Source: Intestinimonas massiliensis (ex Afouda et al. 2020) (GTDB lineage Bacteria; Bacillota; Clostridia; Oscillospirales; Oscillospiraceae). From it: DNA of 64,000 nt. The notes below the pieces were generated by a model. The model was given only the letters and a program-made list of their open reading frames with translations, was not told where the DNA came from and did not search any database. Shown piece by piece: positions 10,781-19,599 of this stretch; position 1 is the stretch's first letter, and each line of letters starts with the position of its first letter. A program made the translations under genes and the position numbers. The stretch is taken from the NCBI RefSeq assembly GCF_900626285.1, contig NZ_LR131147.1, forward strand, positions 547,261 to 611,260. Direction: 5' to 3'.

Positions 10781-12345
10781 TATTTCTGGATGGCGCCGGT
10801 ATTCAGGTAATCGGTGACACCCTGGGTGATGCCCTCCGCCAGCTTCTGCTGGTAGGAGTCGGTCTTGAGCCGCTCCAGCTCCTCCACGTTGGACATAAAG
10901 CCGCACTCCACCAGGATGGCCGCCATATTGGTCTCCCGCAGCACCACGAAGTTGGCTGAGGCGATCCCCCGATCAATGGCGCCGGAAGCGGCGCACACCG
11001 CGCTCTGTACCGCCTGGGCAAAGTTCTTGCCCCGGGTGCTGCCGGGATAGTAGTAAGTATACAGGCCCTGGAAGGTGGGTACGGTGCCTGAGGCGTTGAT
11101 GTGGATGCTGATGAACAGGTCGGCGTTCACCGAATTGGCCAGTTCGCTGCGTTCGTACAGATCCCCCGCCGTCTCCCCCGTCCGGGTCATCACCACATTA
11201 TACCCCGCCTTCTCCAGCTGGGTTTTCAGCTTGTTGGAGATGGAGAGGGTCAGGTCCTTCTCATAGATCTTGGTGCCGCTGGCGTCGGGATAGACCGCGC
11301 CCAGCGTAGTACCGTCATGGCCCGGGTCCACCACGATGGTGTACTTGTTGGGGTCCAGATTAAAGTCGGGTGTCTCCGGCTCCTCCGTCTGGGTCAGAAT
11401 GGCCCGGATCTCCCGGCTGCCCGCCTCCATCGTCACATTTTTGGCATAAGAGGCGCCGCTCTTCAGATCCAGCACCACCCGCAGGGTGTGGGGATAGCTG
11501 TAGCCCAGATCGTCGTCATGCTGGAGATAGCGGACGCTGGAGATCACCGGGCTGTCGGCAGCGATGGTCACCGTCTTTTCCACCGCCTCCCCGCAGTAGG
11601 CCCCCAGTACGTCGATGACCACCCGGTCCCCCAGGTCGATCACACGGTATTCCGGCATGTGGTCGGTGGAGATGGTCACCACCTGGGCGCTGGCGGAGAA
11701 GGTGATCCCCGTCACCTTACCGTTGTCCGGATTGGCGGGCGGCACAGGGGTAGGAGTCGGTGTAGGCGTAGGTGTAGGCGTGGGTGTGGGAGTCGGCGTG
11801 GGTGTGGGTTCCGGCTCCTTGGGTGAGGTTATGATGGCGGTAAAGGTGCCGCCGTCCCAGGCCACCTCCGCCCCCAGCTGCTCGGAGACGAACCGCAGGG
11901 GCACCATGGTGCTCTCCCGCCCGTCGCACTTCACCACTCCGGCGGGCACACCGTCGGGCAGCTGCACACTCTTGCCGTTGACCAGAGCAGTGGCGGAGCC
12001 CAGGGTGAGCACGATGGTGCTCTCATCCTTGGTCAGGATGGCCTGGCGGGTCTCAGGCACCCAGGTCACCGTGGCCCCCAGGGCCTCGGCGATCAGCCGC
12101 ACCGGCACCAGGGTACGGCCGTCCTTCCCCTCCGGATACTGTACCAGAGCGGGCACGTCCTCCGGGGTCAGGGCCGCCCCGTCCAGGGTCATGTTCACCC
12201 GGTCGGTCTGGACCTGCGATCCATAGCGGCCGGCGGCCTCATCATAAAAATAAACGGAAAGAGTACCCGCCGGCCCGGCGGCCACGACTGGTATCATTCC
12301 GATCAGCAATACAAGGGTCAAAAGTAGGGAAACGGCCTTTTTCAT
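10780..12345 (-). CDS. N-acetylmuramoyl-L-alanine amidase with copper-amine-oxidase-like and AMIN domains
   Basis: 521 aa secreted peptidoglycan hydrolase that cleaves the amide bond between MurNAc and the stem peptide. Order of parts: signal peptide (1-23), a copper-amine-oxidase N-terminal-like wall-binding domain (about 50-175, with TLVPVRLIAEALGATVTW and TMVPLRFVSEQLGAEVAW), a Pro-Thr linker, an AMIN-like beta domain (about 210-320), then Amidase_3 (about 335-515). Zinc ligands are visible in VVDPGHDGTTLGA, ERSELAN and ISIHINA, and the catalytic Glu in AAILVECGFMSN. The start at 12345 has AGGAG 7 bases upstream. It stands alone. Confidence 0.93.
   Translation of the reverse strand: MKKAVSLLLTLVLLIGMIPVVAAGPAGTLSVYFYDEAAGRYGSQVQTDRVNMTLDGAALTPEDVPALVQYPEGKDGRTLVPVRLIAEALGATVTWVPETRQAILTKDESTIVLTLGSATALVNGKSVQLPDGVPAGVVKCDGRESTMVPLRFVSEQLGAEVAWDGGTFTAIITSPKEPEPTPTPTPTPTPTPTPTPTPTPVPPANPDNGKVTGITFSASAQVVTISTDHMPEYRVIDLGDRVVIDVLGAYCGEAVEKTVTIAADSPVISSVRYLQHDDDLGYSYPHTLRVVLDLKSGASYAKNVTMEAGSREIRAILTQTEEPETPDFNLDPNKYTIVVDPGHDGTTLGAVYPDASGTKIYEKDLTLSISNKLKTQLEKAGYNVVMTRTGETAGDLYERSELANSVNADLFISIHINASGTVPTFQGLYTYYYPGSTRGKNFAQAVQSAVCAASGAIDRGIASANFVVLRETNMAAILVECGFMSNVEELERLKTDSYQQKLAEGITQGVTDYLNTGAIQK
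11752..11812 (-). repeat. Pro-Thr coding minisatellite in the amidase linker
   Basis: About ten near-identical hexamers encode alternating Pro-Thr (PEPTPTP...). The third codon positions vary (GTAGGC, GTGGGT, GTCGGC). The linker spaces the wall-binding part from the catalytic part. Such tracts can change length by slippage. Confidence 0.85.
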
Positions 12346-12470
12346 ATCAGAACTCCTATGCAAAATATGTTTTTATTCTACCGTATTCCCTATATCCCGT
12401 CAAGGCAGCGAGGCAAAAAAGTTGACATAAATTTTTGGTTATCGGCACTTGCAAGTCCGAGCAAAACGGC

Positions 12471-12499
12471 TTGCACTTACGGCAAAATATTGGTATGAT
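12471..12499 (+). promoter_or_regulatory. Sigma-A promoter of the hydratase gene
   Basis: TTGCAC (12471-12476) and TATGAT (12494-12499) with exactly 17 bases between. Start point near 12506. A separate TTGACA at 12422-12427 has no matching -10. Confidence 0.75.
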
Positions 12500-12533
12500 A
12501 GAGACAATTCGATACATAACGGAGGGGATACCC

Positions 12534-14780
12534 ATGCTGAAGATCACTACGGAGGGCGTATACTATAAAAATGGCGCCTTCCTGCCCGCCCAGGACGGAC
12601 CCGCCGCCGGTCTGTCCGCCCCGGAAGAGGCCAAAAAGGGTACCATGGCCTATACCATTCTGAAGGCCCATAACACCGGCGATTCCATGGACAATCTGGC
12701 CATCAGATTCGACGCCATGGCCTCCCATGACATTACATATGTGGGCATCATCCAGACCGCCCGTGCCTCCGGCATGAAGCAGTTCCCGCTGCCCTATGTG
12801 CTCACCAACTGCCACAACTCCCTGTGCGCTGTGGGCGGCACCATCAACGAGGACGACCACGTGTTCGGCCTGTCCGCCGCCAAGAAGTACGGCGGTGAGT
12901 TCGTCCCTGCCCACCAGAGCGTCATCCACTCCTACATGCGGGAGCGGTACGCCGCCCCGGGCAAGATGATCCTGGGCTCTGACTCCCACACCCGCTACGG
13001 CGCCTACGGCACCATGGCCATCGGTGAGGGCGGCCCCGAGCTGGCCCGCCAGCTGCTGGAGAAGACCTACAACATCTCCTACCCCAAGGTCATCGCCATC
13101 TACCTCACCGGCGCCCCCATCCCCGGGGTGGGTCCCCAGGACGTGGCGCTGGAGCTGATCCGCTCCACCTTCAAGGACGGCATCGTGAAGAACGCCGTCA
13201 TGGAGTTCTTCGGTCCCGGCGTGGCCAACCTGTCCATGGACTACCGCTCCGGCATCGACGTGATGACCACCGAGACCACCTGCCTGTCCTCTGTGTGGTC
13301 CGCCGACGACACCCTGAAGGATCACCTGGCTGTGCTGGGCCGTGGGGACGAGTTCAAGCCCCAGGCCCCCGCCGACGGGGCGTACTATGACGGCGTTATC
13401 TACGTGGAGCTGGACAAGATCCGGCCCATGATCGCCCTGCCCTTCCACCCCTCCAACGCCTACACCATCCAGGAGTTCAAGGAGAACATGGAAGACCTGC
13501 TCCACCAGGTGGACGAGGACACGGTGCATCAGCTCAAGCTGAAGAGCAAGCCCGCCTCCCTGCTGGACAAGATCGTGGACGGCCGGTTCCATGTGGATCA
13601 GGGCGTCATCGCCGGCTGCTCCGGCGGCACCTATCAGAATATCGTCCGGGCGGCCCAGATCCTGGACGGCCACGCCATCGGCGCCGACGAGTTCTGGCTG
13701 TCGGTCTACCCCACCAGCCAGCCCGTCAACCTGGAGCTGACCCGGAAGGGGTACATCACCTCCCTGATGGCTGCCGGCGCCTCCATCCGCTCCTGCTTCT
13801 GCGGTCCCTGCTTCGGCGCCGGCGACGTGCCCGCCAACGGGGCCTTCTCCATCCGCCACTCCACCCGCAACTTCCCCAACCGGGAGGGTTCCAAGCCCTC
13901 CGACGGTCAGGTGTCCTACGTGGCCCTGATGGACGCCCGGTCCATCGCCGCCACCGCCCTCAACGGCGGCGTGCTCACCGGCGCGGACGAACTGCCCAGC
14001 GCCCCCGTGGACCCCGCCGTGGAGCCCTTCTCCTATGATCCCACCCCCTACAAGGCCCGGGTATACTTCGGCGTGGGCAAGGCCGATCCCAGCCAGGAGC
14101 TGGTGTTCGGGCCCAACATCGCCGACTGGCCGGAGCAGGTGGCTCTGCCGGAGAACCTGCTGCTCACCGTGTGCTCCGCCATTTACGATCCTGTGACCAC
14201 CACCGACGAGCTGATCCCCTCCGGCGAGACCTCCTCCTACCGCTCCAACCCCATCAAGCTGTCCGAGTTCGCCCTGAGCCGGAAGGACCCCCAGTACGTC
14301 CCCCGTGCCAAGGAGGTGCTGGCGGTGGAGAAGCTGCGCCGCACCGATCCCGAGGCCCCGGAGGTCAAGGAGGCCCTCATGGGCCACGACGGAAAGGACA
14401 CCGGTCTGGGCTCTCTGGTGATGGCCCTGAAGCCCGGCGACGGCTCCGCCCGGGAGCAGGCCGCCTCCTGCCAGCGGGTGCTGGGCGGCGTGGCAAACCT
14501 GGCCGCCGAGTACGCCACCAAGCGCTACCGCTCCAACGTGGTGAACTGGGGCATGCTGCCCTTCATCGCCGAAAGCGTGAAGGACTGGAACGTCCAGCCC
14601 GGTGACAAGCTGTACATCCCCGGCGTCCGCGCCGCCCTGGACAGCGGGGCCGAGGAGATCCCCGCCACCCTGATCCAGAACGGAACTGAGAAGGCCGTCA
14701 CCCTGAAGCTGCCCGGTATGACCCGGGAGGAGCGGGACATCGTGCTGGCCGGCTGCCTCATCAACTACTACGCCAAGTAA
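12534..14780 (+). CDS. Aconitase-fold hydratase (YbhJ-like)
   Basis: 748 aa. Related to aconitase/isopropylmalate isomerase, cytosolic iron-sulfur hydro-lyases. Aconitase-type blocks visible include LGSDSHTRYGAYGTMAIGEG (residues about 147-166), and candidate cluster cysteines in IRSCFCGPCFGAG and the earlier VIAGCSGG. The C-terminal part would be the swivel domain. It resembles the E. coli YbhJ group, whose substrate is not known, more than true aconitase. The start has GGAGG 8 bases upstream. The next gene, DUF1847, follows after 11 bases and is probably co-transcribed. Confidence 0.85.
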   Translation: MLKITTEGVYYKNGAFLPAQDGPAAGLSAPEEAKKGTMAYTILKAHNTGDSMDNLAIRFDAMASHDITYVGIIQTARASGMKQFPLPYVLTNCHNSLCAVGGTINEDDHVFGLSAAKKYGGEFVPAHQSVIHSYMRERYAAPGKMILGSDSHTRYGAYGTMAIGEGGPELARQLLEKTYNISYPKVIAIYLTGAPIPGVGPQDVALELIRSTFKDGIVKNAVMEFFGPGVANLSMDYRSGIDVMTTETTCLSSVWSADDTLKDHLAVLGRGDEFKPQAPADGAYYDGVIYVELDKIRPMIALPFHPSNAYTIQEFKENMEDLLHQVDEDTVHQLKLKSKPASLLDKIVDGRFHVDQGVIAGCSGGTYQNIVRAAQILDGHAIGADEFWLSVYPTSQPVNLELTRKGYITSLMAAGASIRSCFCGPCFGAGDVPANGAFSIRHSTRNFPNREGSKPSDGQVSYVALMDARSIAATALNGGVLTGADELPSAPVDPAVEPFSYDPTPYKARVYFGVGKADPSQELVFGPNIADWPEQVALPENLLLTVCSAIYDPVTTTDELIPSGETSSYRSNPIKLSEFALSRKDPQYVPRAKEVLAVEKLRRTDPEAPEVKEALMGHDGKDTGLGSLVMALKPGDGSAREQAASCQRVLGGVANLAAEYATKRYRSNVVNWGMLPFIAESVKDWNVQPGDKLYIPGVRAALDSGAEEIPATLIQNGTEKAVTLKLPGMTREERDIVLAGCLINYYAK

Positions 14781-14791
14781 GGGAGCGGCCC

Positions 14792-15439
14792 ATGGAAGAA
14801 TTTGAGCTGTCCTGCGCGGACTGCGGCACCAAGGCCTGCCGGGCCGCCTCCGGCCCCCTTCCCCCCTTCTGCACCACGAATACCCTGGAACCGGGAGAGC
14901 TGGAGGAGGCGCTGGCTCTGTCCAACCAGCCGGAAAACCAGGAGGTCCTCCGCAACGCGGCCCAGGTGGAGTATGAGGGCTACTGCAAAATGACCCGGGT
15001 GGAGGAGATCATGGACTTCGCCCGCCGCATGGGCTTTCACAAGCTGGGGATCGCCACCTGCGTCGGCCTGCTCAAGGAGAGCAACGCCCTGGCCCGCATT
15101 CTCCGGGCCAACGGCTTTCAGGTCTGCTCCATCGCCTGCAAGGCGGGCCGGACCGACAAGTCCCTGGTGGGCATCGACGAGGCCTGCAAGGCGGTGGGCG
15201 TCAATATGTGCAACCCCATCCTTCAGGCCAGGCACCTCAACCGGCTGGGGACCGAGCTCAACATCGTGGTGGGGCTGTGCGTGGGACACGACAGCATGTT
15301 CTACAAGTACGCGGAGGGCCTGACCACCACCCTGGTCACCAAGGACCGGGTCACCGGCCACAACCCTGCCGCCGTCCTCTACAATCTGGACGGCTACTAT
15401 AAGCGTCTACTGGACCCGCCCGCCCCTGACGAAAAATAA
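14792..15439 (+). CDS. DUF1847 family cysteine-rich protein
   Basis: 215 aa soluble protein. Cysteines cluster at the N-terminus (LSCADCGTKAC) and recur in TCVGLLK, QVCSIACKAG, EACKAVG, NMCNP and GLCVGHDSMF. This suggests a metal or iron-sulfur centre; family members are annotated as DUF1847 and are thought to bind metal. It starts 11 bases after the hydratase stop with AAGGGAG upstream. The pairing hints that it may serve the hydratase (cluster delivery or a redox partner), but that is inference. Confidence 0.85.
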   Translation: MEEFELSCADCGTKACRAASGPLPPFCTTNTLEPGELEEALALSNQPENQEVLRNAAQVEYEGYCKMTRVEEIMDFARRMGFHKLGIATCVGLLKESNALARILRANGFQVCSIACKAGRTDKSLVGIDEACKAVGVNMCNPILQARHLNRLGTELNIVVGLCVGHDSMFYKYAEGLTTTLVTKDRVTGHNPAAVLYNLDGYYKRLLDPPAPDEK

Positions 15440-15512
15440 TTGTTCCTTCCGCGCAATCATTGCCCCCTCTCAGGTGTGTAACGGGCAGAAAACACAGGAA
15501 GGAGGATCTGCC

Positions 15513-16355
15513 ATGAAGCGTCTGCTCCGCGCCGTTCCCTGTCTCCTGCTCTGCCTGATCCTGCTGGCGGGCACCGCCTCCGCCGACACAGGCCCCAAGC
15601 CCGCCGTCACCATTACGGTGATCAACGCCCCGGAGGGGGTGTACTACCTGGACCTGCTCCAACAGGACGAGGACGGGTCCCCCAATATCGACCGGGAGGA
15701 CTACGACCCCGCCCTGCTGGAGGGGCTGGAACGCTGGGAGGACGAGGGCTGGTACCCCGCCCTGGTACACGGCACCTACCCGCCCCTGTTCGGCGACCTG
15801 GTACCCGGCGAGGACGGTACCCACCACTTCACCTACTTCGGCCTGCCGGAGACCTTCCGCATTGCCGTGTCCTCTGCCAGCGGGGCCCAGGCCACGGCGG
15901 AGCCCTTTACCCGCACCGTGTTCTACACCCACCTGACCTACGACTGGGAGAGCAATGCCATCACCGCGGCCACTTCACCGTTTGGCTTCTACTCCCTTCA
16001 GTTCCTGTCCACCCTGGTTCCTACTCTTGTGGTGGAAGGCATCCTGCTGTGGCTGTTCGGATTCCGCGCCAAACGGGACTGGCTGGTGTTCCTCCTGGTC
16101 AACCTGGTCACCCAGGCGGGGCTTCACCTGTGGATCGGGGCGAATCTGGTCAGCGTCGGCTCCCATCCCCTGTACTACCTGGTCCTGGTGGTGGCTGAGG
16201 TGCCCATCCTGCTGGCGGAGCTGATGGCCTATCTGTTCCTGCTGAAGGAGCACGGTAAGGGCCGCCGGGCGGCCTACGCCGTCTGCGCCAACCTGGCCAG
16301 CTACGCCGCGGGCTATCTGCCCCTCCACTGGATGGTGCAATTTCTGGCCCGATGA
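15513..16355 (+). CDS. Membrane protein with an N-terminal signal and extracytoplasmic domain
   Basis: 280 aa. Signal peptide (residues 1-25, ending ASA-D), an extracytoplasmic beta-rich part (about 28-150), then four hydrophobic segments (about 165-275) and a short tail. GGAAGGAGG precedes the ATG at 15513. No family was recognised and no catalytic motif seen. It follows DUF1847 after 73 bases and precedes the metal importer. It could be co-transcribed with the hydratase unit. Confidence 0.75.
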   Translation: MKRLLRAVPCLLLCLILLAGTASADTGPKPAVTITVINAPEGVYYLDLLQQDEDGSPNIDREDYDPALLEGLERWEDEGWYPALVHGTYPPLFGDLVPGEDGTHHFTYFGLPETFRIAVSSASGAQATAEPFTRTVFYTHLTYDWESNAITAATSPFGFYSLQFLSTLVPTLVVEGILLWLFGFRAKRDWLVFLLVNLVTQAGLHLWIGANLVSVGSHPLYYLVLVVAEVPILLAELMAYLFLLKEHGKGRRAAYAVCANLASYAAGYLPLHWMVQFLAR

Positions 16356-16365
16356 CAAGAATTGT

Positions 16366-16394
16366 TTTACAGAATCGAAAAAGTGCGGTATAAT
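16366..16394 (+). promoter_or_regulatory. Sigma-A promoter of the metal ABC importer
   Basis: TTTACA (16366-16371) and a perfect TATAAT (16389-16394) are 17 bases apart. The last base of the -10 is also the first base of a long inverted repeat, so promoter and palindrome overlap. Confidence 0.8.
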
Positions 16395-16436
16395 ACGATA
16401 TGCTGGGTAGGAATTGCCCAGCATATCGTATTTTTT
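16394..16436 (+). promoter_or_regulatory. 14-bp inverted repeat over the importer transcription start: terminator and/or operator
   Basis: Arms 16394-16407 and 16417-16430 are perfectly complementary around a 9-base loop, followed by TTTTTTG. Read from the upstream gene it is a good rho-independent terminator. It also covers the +1 region of the importer promoter, where a metal-responsive repressor would act. Which role applies cannot be told from sequence. Confidence 0.7.
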
Positions 16437-16456
16437 GTTTAGATAAGGGGATCTCT

Positions 16457-17350
16457 ATGAAAAAACTGCTCGCGGCGGCCTGCACCCTGGGCCTCCTGCT
16501 CTCCGCCTGCTCCGCCCCCGCCGCCTCCCAGCGGTCGGACGACGGCAAGCTCCACGTGCTGGCCACCACCTACCCGGTGTACCTGTTCACCACAGCGGTG
16601 ACCGAGGGTGTGGACAGCGTGGAAGTCAGCCTGCTAGTGAACCAGCAGACCTCCTGCCTCCATGACTACACCCTCACCGTCAACGACATGAAGGCCATTG
16701 AGGGGGCCGACGTCATCATCATGAACGGCGCCGGGCTGGAGGATTTTATGGACGACGCTCTGGCCGCCTCTGACGCGCCGGTCATCGACTGCTCGGAGGG
16801 GATCGACCTGCTGCCCGCTCTGGGCCACGAGGGCCACGACCATGACACCGAGTATGACCCCCACATCTGGATGGCGGAAGAAAACGCCTCCATCATGCTG
16901 GAGACCATCAGCAGCGGCCTGTCCGGGCTGGATGCAGCCAACCAGGAGACCTACGCCTCCAACGCTGCCCAGGCCCAGGACGCCCTGGGCTATGATCCGG
17001 CGGTGCTGGAACAGCTGGCCGGCAAGCCCCTCATCACCTTCCACAACGGCTTCCAGTACTTCGCCCAGGCCACCGGCCTGGACCTGCTGAAGTCAATCGA
17101 GGAGGAGGAGGGGTCCGAGGCCTCCGCCGCAGAGATCCAGGAGATCGTCTCCCTCATTGAGGAATATGACATTCCCGCCATCTTCACCGAAGTCAACGGC
17201 TCCGACGCCACCGCCCAGGCCATTTCCCGGGAAACCGGCTGCGCGGTGTACCAGCTGAACATGATCATGAGCGGAGACGGCACCGGCATCCAGCCTTATC
17301 TGGACGCCATGAATGCCAATCTCAAAACCATTGCGGAGGCGTTTGGATGA
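16457..17350 (+). CDS. Zinc/manganese ABC transporter substrate-binding lipoprotein
   Basis: 297 aa cluster A-I solute-binding protein (ZnuA/AdcA/MntC type). It catches Zn or Mn outside the cell and hands it to the membrane permease. Signal peptide with lipobox LLSAC (residues about 14-18). Metal ligands likely in the Asp/His stretch GHEGHDHDTEYDPHIWM, the ITFHNGF block and the final acidic NGSDATAQ region. The His-rich loop favours zinc. First of three genes; its stop overlaps the ATPase start as ATGA. Confidence 0.92.
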   Translation: MKKLLAAACTLGLLLSACSAPAASQRSDDGKLHVLATTYPVYLFTTAVTEGVDSVEVSLLVNQQTSCLHDYTLTVNDMKAIEGADVIIMNGAGLEDFMDDALAASDAPVIDCSEGIDLLPALGHEGHDHDTEYDPHIWMAEENASIMLETISSGLSGLDAANQETYASNAAQAQDALGYDPAVLEQLAGKPLITFHNGFQYFAQATGLDLLKSIEEEEGSEASAAEIQEIVSLIEEYDIPAIFTEVNGSDATAQAISRETGCAVYQLNMIMSGDGTGIQPYLDAMNANLKTIAEAFG

Positions 17351-18117
17351 GCGTACACAAACACGGCAATTCCGGCCCCGGCTGCGCCGGCTCCTGCTGC
17401 CTGAAGGTGACCAACCTGGGGGTGAACTTCGGCAGCGAGGAGATCCTCCACGACGTCTCCTTCCACCTTCACTGCGGGGAGATCGTGGCTCTCATCGGCC
17501 CCAACGGAGCGGGAAAAAGCTCCCTGTTCCGCACCATTCTGGGCCAGATCCCCCACACCGGCACCATCGAGTTCCAGCGGGCGGGGGGCGACAGGACCCG
17601 GCCCCTCATCGGCTACGTGCCCCAGTCCCCCAGCTTTGACCGGGGAGACCCGGTGAGCGTGTTCGACTTCTTCTCCGCCGCCATCTCCAAATGGCCGGTG
17701 TTCCTCCCCTCCCCCAAAAAGCTGCGGGAGCGGGTAACGAACTGCCTGGCCCGGGTCCATGGGGATTCCCTCATCGACAAGCGGATGGGGGCCCTGTCCG
17801 GCGGCGAGCTCCAGCGGGTGCTGCTGGCCCTGGCCCTGGAACCTCTGCCCCACATTCTGGTGCTGGACGAGCCCCTGTCCGGCGTAGACATCGACGGGGA
17901 AAAGCAGCTGCTGGACATGCTGGACGAGATCCGCACCAAGTACGACCTGTCCATTCTCCTGTCCACCCACGACTTTGCTACCCTGGACCAATACGCCGAC
18001 AAGGTGTTATTGCTGAAGAGCGAGATCCTGAAAGTGGGCACCCCCGCCGAAGTGCTCTCCTCGCCGGAGTTCCAGGAGGTCTTTCATCTGGACCTGGGGA
18101 AAGGAGGGCGGCGGTAA
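17347..18117 (+). CDS. Zinc/manganese ABC transporter ATP-binding protein
   Basis: 256 aa ATPase of the importer. Walker A GPNGAGKSS (about residues 58-66), Q-loop VPQSP, signature LSGGELQRV, Walker B ILVLDEPLSGVD and the switch His in STHDFAT are all present. Unusual feature: the first 20 residues, MSVHKHGNSGPGCAGSCCLK, contain two His and three Cys before the nucleotide-binding domain begins. It overlaps both neighbours by one to four bases, so subunits are translated together. Confidence 0.92.
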   Translation: MSVHKHGNSGPGCAGSCCLKVTNLGVNFGSEEILHDVSFHLHCGEIVALIGPNGAGKSSLFRTILGQIPHTGTIEFQRAGGDRTRPLIGYVPQSPSFDRGDPVSVFDFFSAAISKWPVFLPSPKKLRERVTNCLARVHGDSLIDKRMGALSGGELQRVLLALALEPLPHILVLDEPLSGVDIDGEKQLLDMLDEIRTKYDLSILLSTHDFATLDQYADKVLLLKSEILKVGTPAEVLSSPEFQEVFHLDLGKGGRR

Positions 18118-18962
18118 TGGAATGGTGGTATTCCCTGGTGGAGCTGCTGCCCTTTGACTGGGCAGCTCCTGGCTCCATGTACTTTATGAAAAATGCCCTT
18201 CTGGCGGTGCTGGTGATCTCCCCCCTGTTCGGCCTGCTGAGCACTATGGTGGTCACCAACCGGATGAGCTTCTTCTCCGACGCGTTGGGCCACTCCGCTT
18301 TTACCGGCATCGCCATCGGCACTCTGTGCGGCTTTGCCGACCCCATGTGGATGGCAGTGCTGCTGGCGGCCGCTTTCGCCCTGCTGTTCACCTACGTGCG
18401 CCACAAGTCCCACATGGCCAGCGACACGGTGATCGGGGTATTCTCCTCCACCGCCGTGGCCCTGGGTATCTTCATCGCCACCCTGGACGGCGGCAGCTTC
18501 ACCAAGTTCAACAGCCTGCTTATCGGTGACATCCTCAGCGTGGAGCCCGCCAAGATCGGCCTGCTGGCCGTCATTCTGCTGGTGGTGGTGGTGCTGTGGC
18601 TGGTCTCCTTCAACGGCCTGATGCTCTCCTCCGTCCACCCCGCCCTGGCCAACAGCCGTGGGGTAAAGGTATTCTGGCAGGAGGCGGTGTTCTCCATGGC
18701 CATCGCCGTGGTGGTCACCGTATCCATGACCTGGGTGGGCCTGCTGGTCATCAATTCCCTGCTGGTCCTCCCCGCCGCCGCCGGGCGCAATCTGGCCCGG
18801 AACATGCGGCAGTTCCACCTGTTTTCCATCCTGGCCGCCATTGTGGCAGGCGTCGCGGGACTGATGACCTCCTACCACATCGGCTCCTCCGCAGGCGCCT
18901 CCATCACCCTCTATCTGGCCCTGTGGTTTGCCGTTACCTTCCTGTTCCGGCGTTCCAGATGA
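18117..18962 (+). CDS. Zinc/manganese ABC transporter permease (ZnuB type)
   Basis: 281 aa with eight or nine membrane segments; forms the channel of the importer. Family blocks include FFSDALGHSAFTGIAIG near the N-terminus and GLLVINSLLVLPAAAGRNLA in the second half. The start at 18117 overlaps the ATPase stop as TAATG. Last gene of the operon, followed by a strong terminator. Confidence 0.92.
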   Translation: MEWWYSLVELLPFDWAAPGSMYFMKNALLAVLVISPLFGLLSTMVVTNRMSFFSDALGHSAFTGIAIGTLCGFADPMWMAVLLAAAFALLFTYVRHKSHMASDTVIGVFSSTAVALGIFIATLDGGSFTKFNSLLIGDILSVEPAKIGLLAVILLVVVVLWLVSFNGLMLSSVHPALANSRGVKVFWQEAVFSMAIAVVVTVSMTWVGLLVINSLLVLPAAAGRNLARNMRQFHLFSILAAIVAGVAGLMTSYHIGSSAGASITLYLALWFAVTFLFRRSR

Positions 18963-18970
18963 CAATGTAA

Positions 18971-19007
18971 AACCGGTCCGGCGTTTCAAGCGCCGGACCG
19001 GTTTTTT
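18971..19007 (+). terminator. Terminator of the metal importer operon
   Basis: 13-bp perfect stem (18971-18983 with 18991-19003), 7-base loop and a run of six T. Confidence 0.9.
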
Positions 19008-19071
19008 ATACGAGACTTGTTTTTTGGACCTGCTTGTCCGTTATACTACCAGACAAAGGGGGTGATGGGGC

Positions 19072-19599
19072 ATGCTCCAGAGCGATGACGGGCTGCTGCG
19101 GCGGATGGCCAACGGGGACGAGGGTGCGCTGGAGGAGCTGGTGAACCGTTGGTACCCCCGGATCTACGCCTACGCCCTCCGGACCACCGGCCGGGAGCAG
19201 GACGCTCAGGACGTGACCCAGGAGACCTTCCTGGCAGTCCTGCGGTACCGGAAAACCTTTGTCCGGCACAACTTCCAGAGCTGGCTGTTCACCATCGCCC
19301 ACCACAAGTGCGTGGACCTGTTCCGGCTCCAGGGCAGGCTGGCCGCCGCCCCGGAGGAGCTGGAGAAACTGAGCGGCCCCGACCCCAGCGGTCAGGTGCT
19401 GGACCGGGCGGCCCTGGAGCAGGCGCTGGACAGGCTGCCGCCCCTCCAGCGGGAGGCGGCGGTGCTCCACTACTTCCACGGCTTCACGCCCAAGGAAATC
19501 GCCGCCATGACGGACAATCCCCTCTCCACCGTGCGCTGGCGGCTGGCCGCCGCCCGGCGGACCATGGCGGAGCGCTTGAAGGAGGATGGATATGGATAG
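19072..19599 (+). CDS. ECF-type RNA polymerase sigma factor
   Basis: 175 aa. Directs RNA polymerase to a specific promoter set. Region 2 (residues about 12-75) has ALEELVNRWYPRIYAYALR and DAQDVTQETFLAVLR; region 4 (about 115-170) has LDRLPPLQREAAVLHYFHGF followed by a helix-turn-helix with KEIAAMTDNPLSTVRWRLAA. Length is typical of a group IV sigma. A GGGGGTGA site precedes the ATG. It overlaps the next gene by eight bases. A possible -10 TATACT (19042-19047) lies upstream with a poor -35. The linked ABC-2 transporter genes are probably its targets or signal source. Confidence 0.93.
   Translation: MLQSDDGLLRRMANGDEGALEELVNRWYPRIYAYALRTTGREQDAQDVTQETFLAVLRYRKTFVRHNFQSWLFTIAHHKCVDLFRLQGRLAAAPEELEKLSGPDPSGQVLDRAALEQALDRLPPLQREAAVLHYFHGFTPKEIAAMTDNPLSTVRWRLAAARRTMAERLKEDGYG

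Noticed and set aside
12477..14387. A 636-codon open frame on the minus strand opposite the hydratase
   Set aside because: Antisense shadow; no family character.
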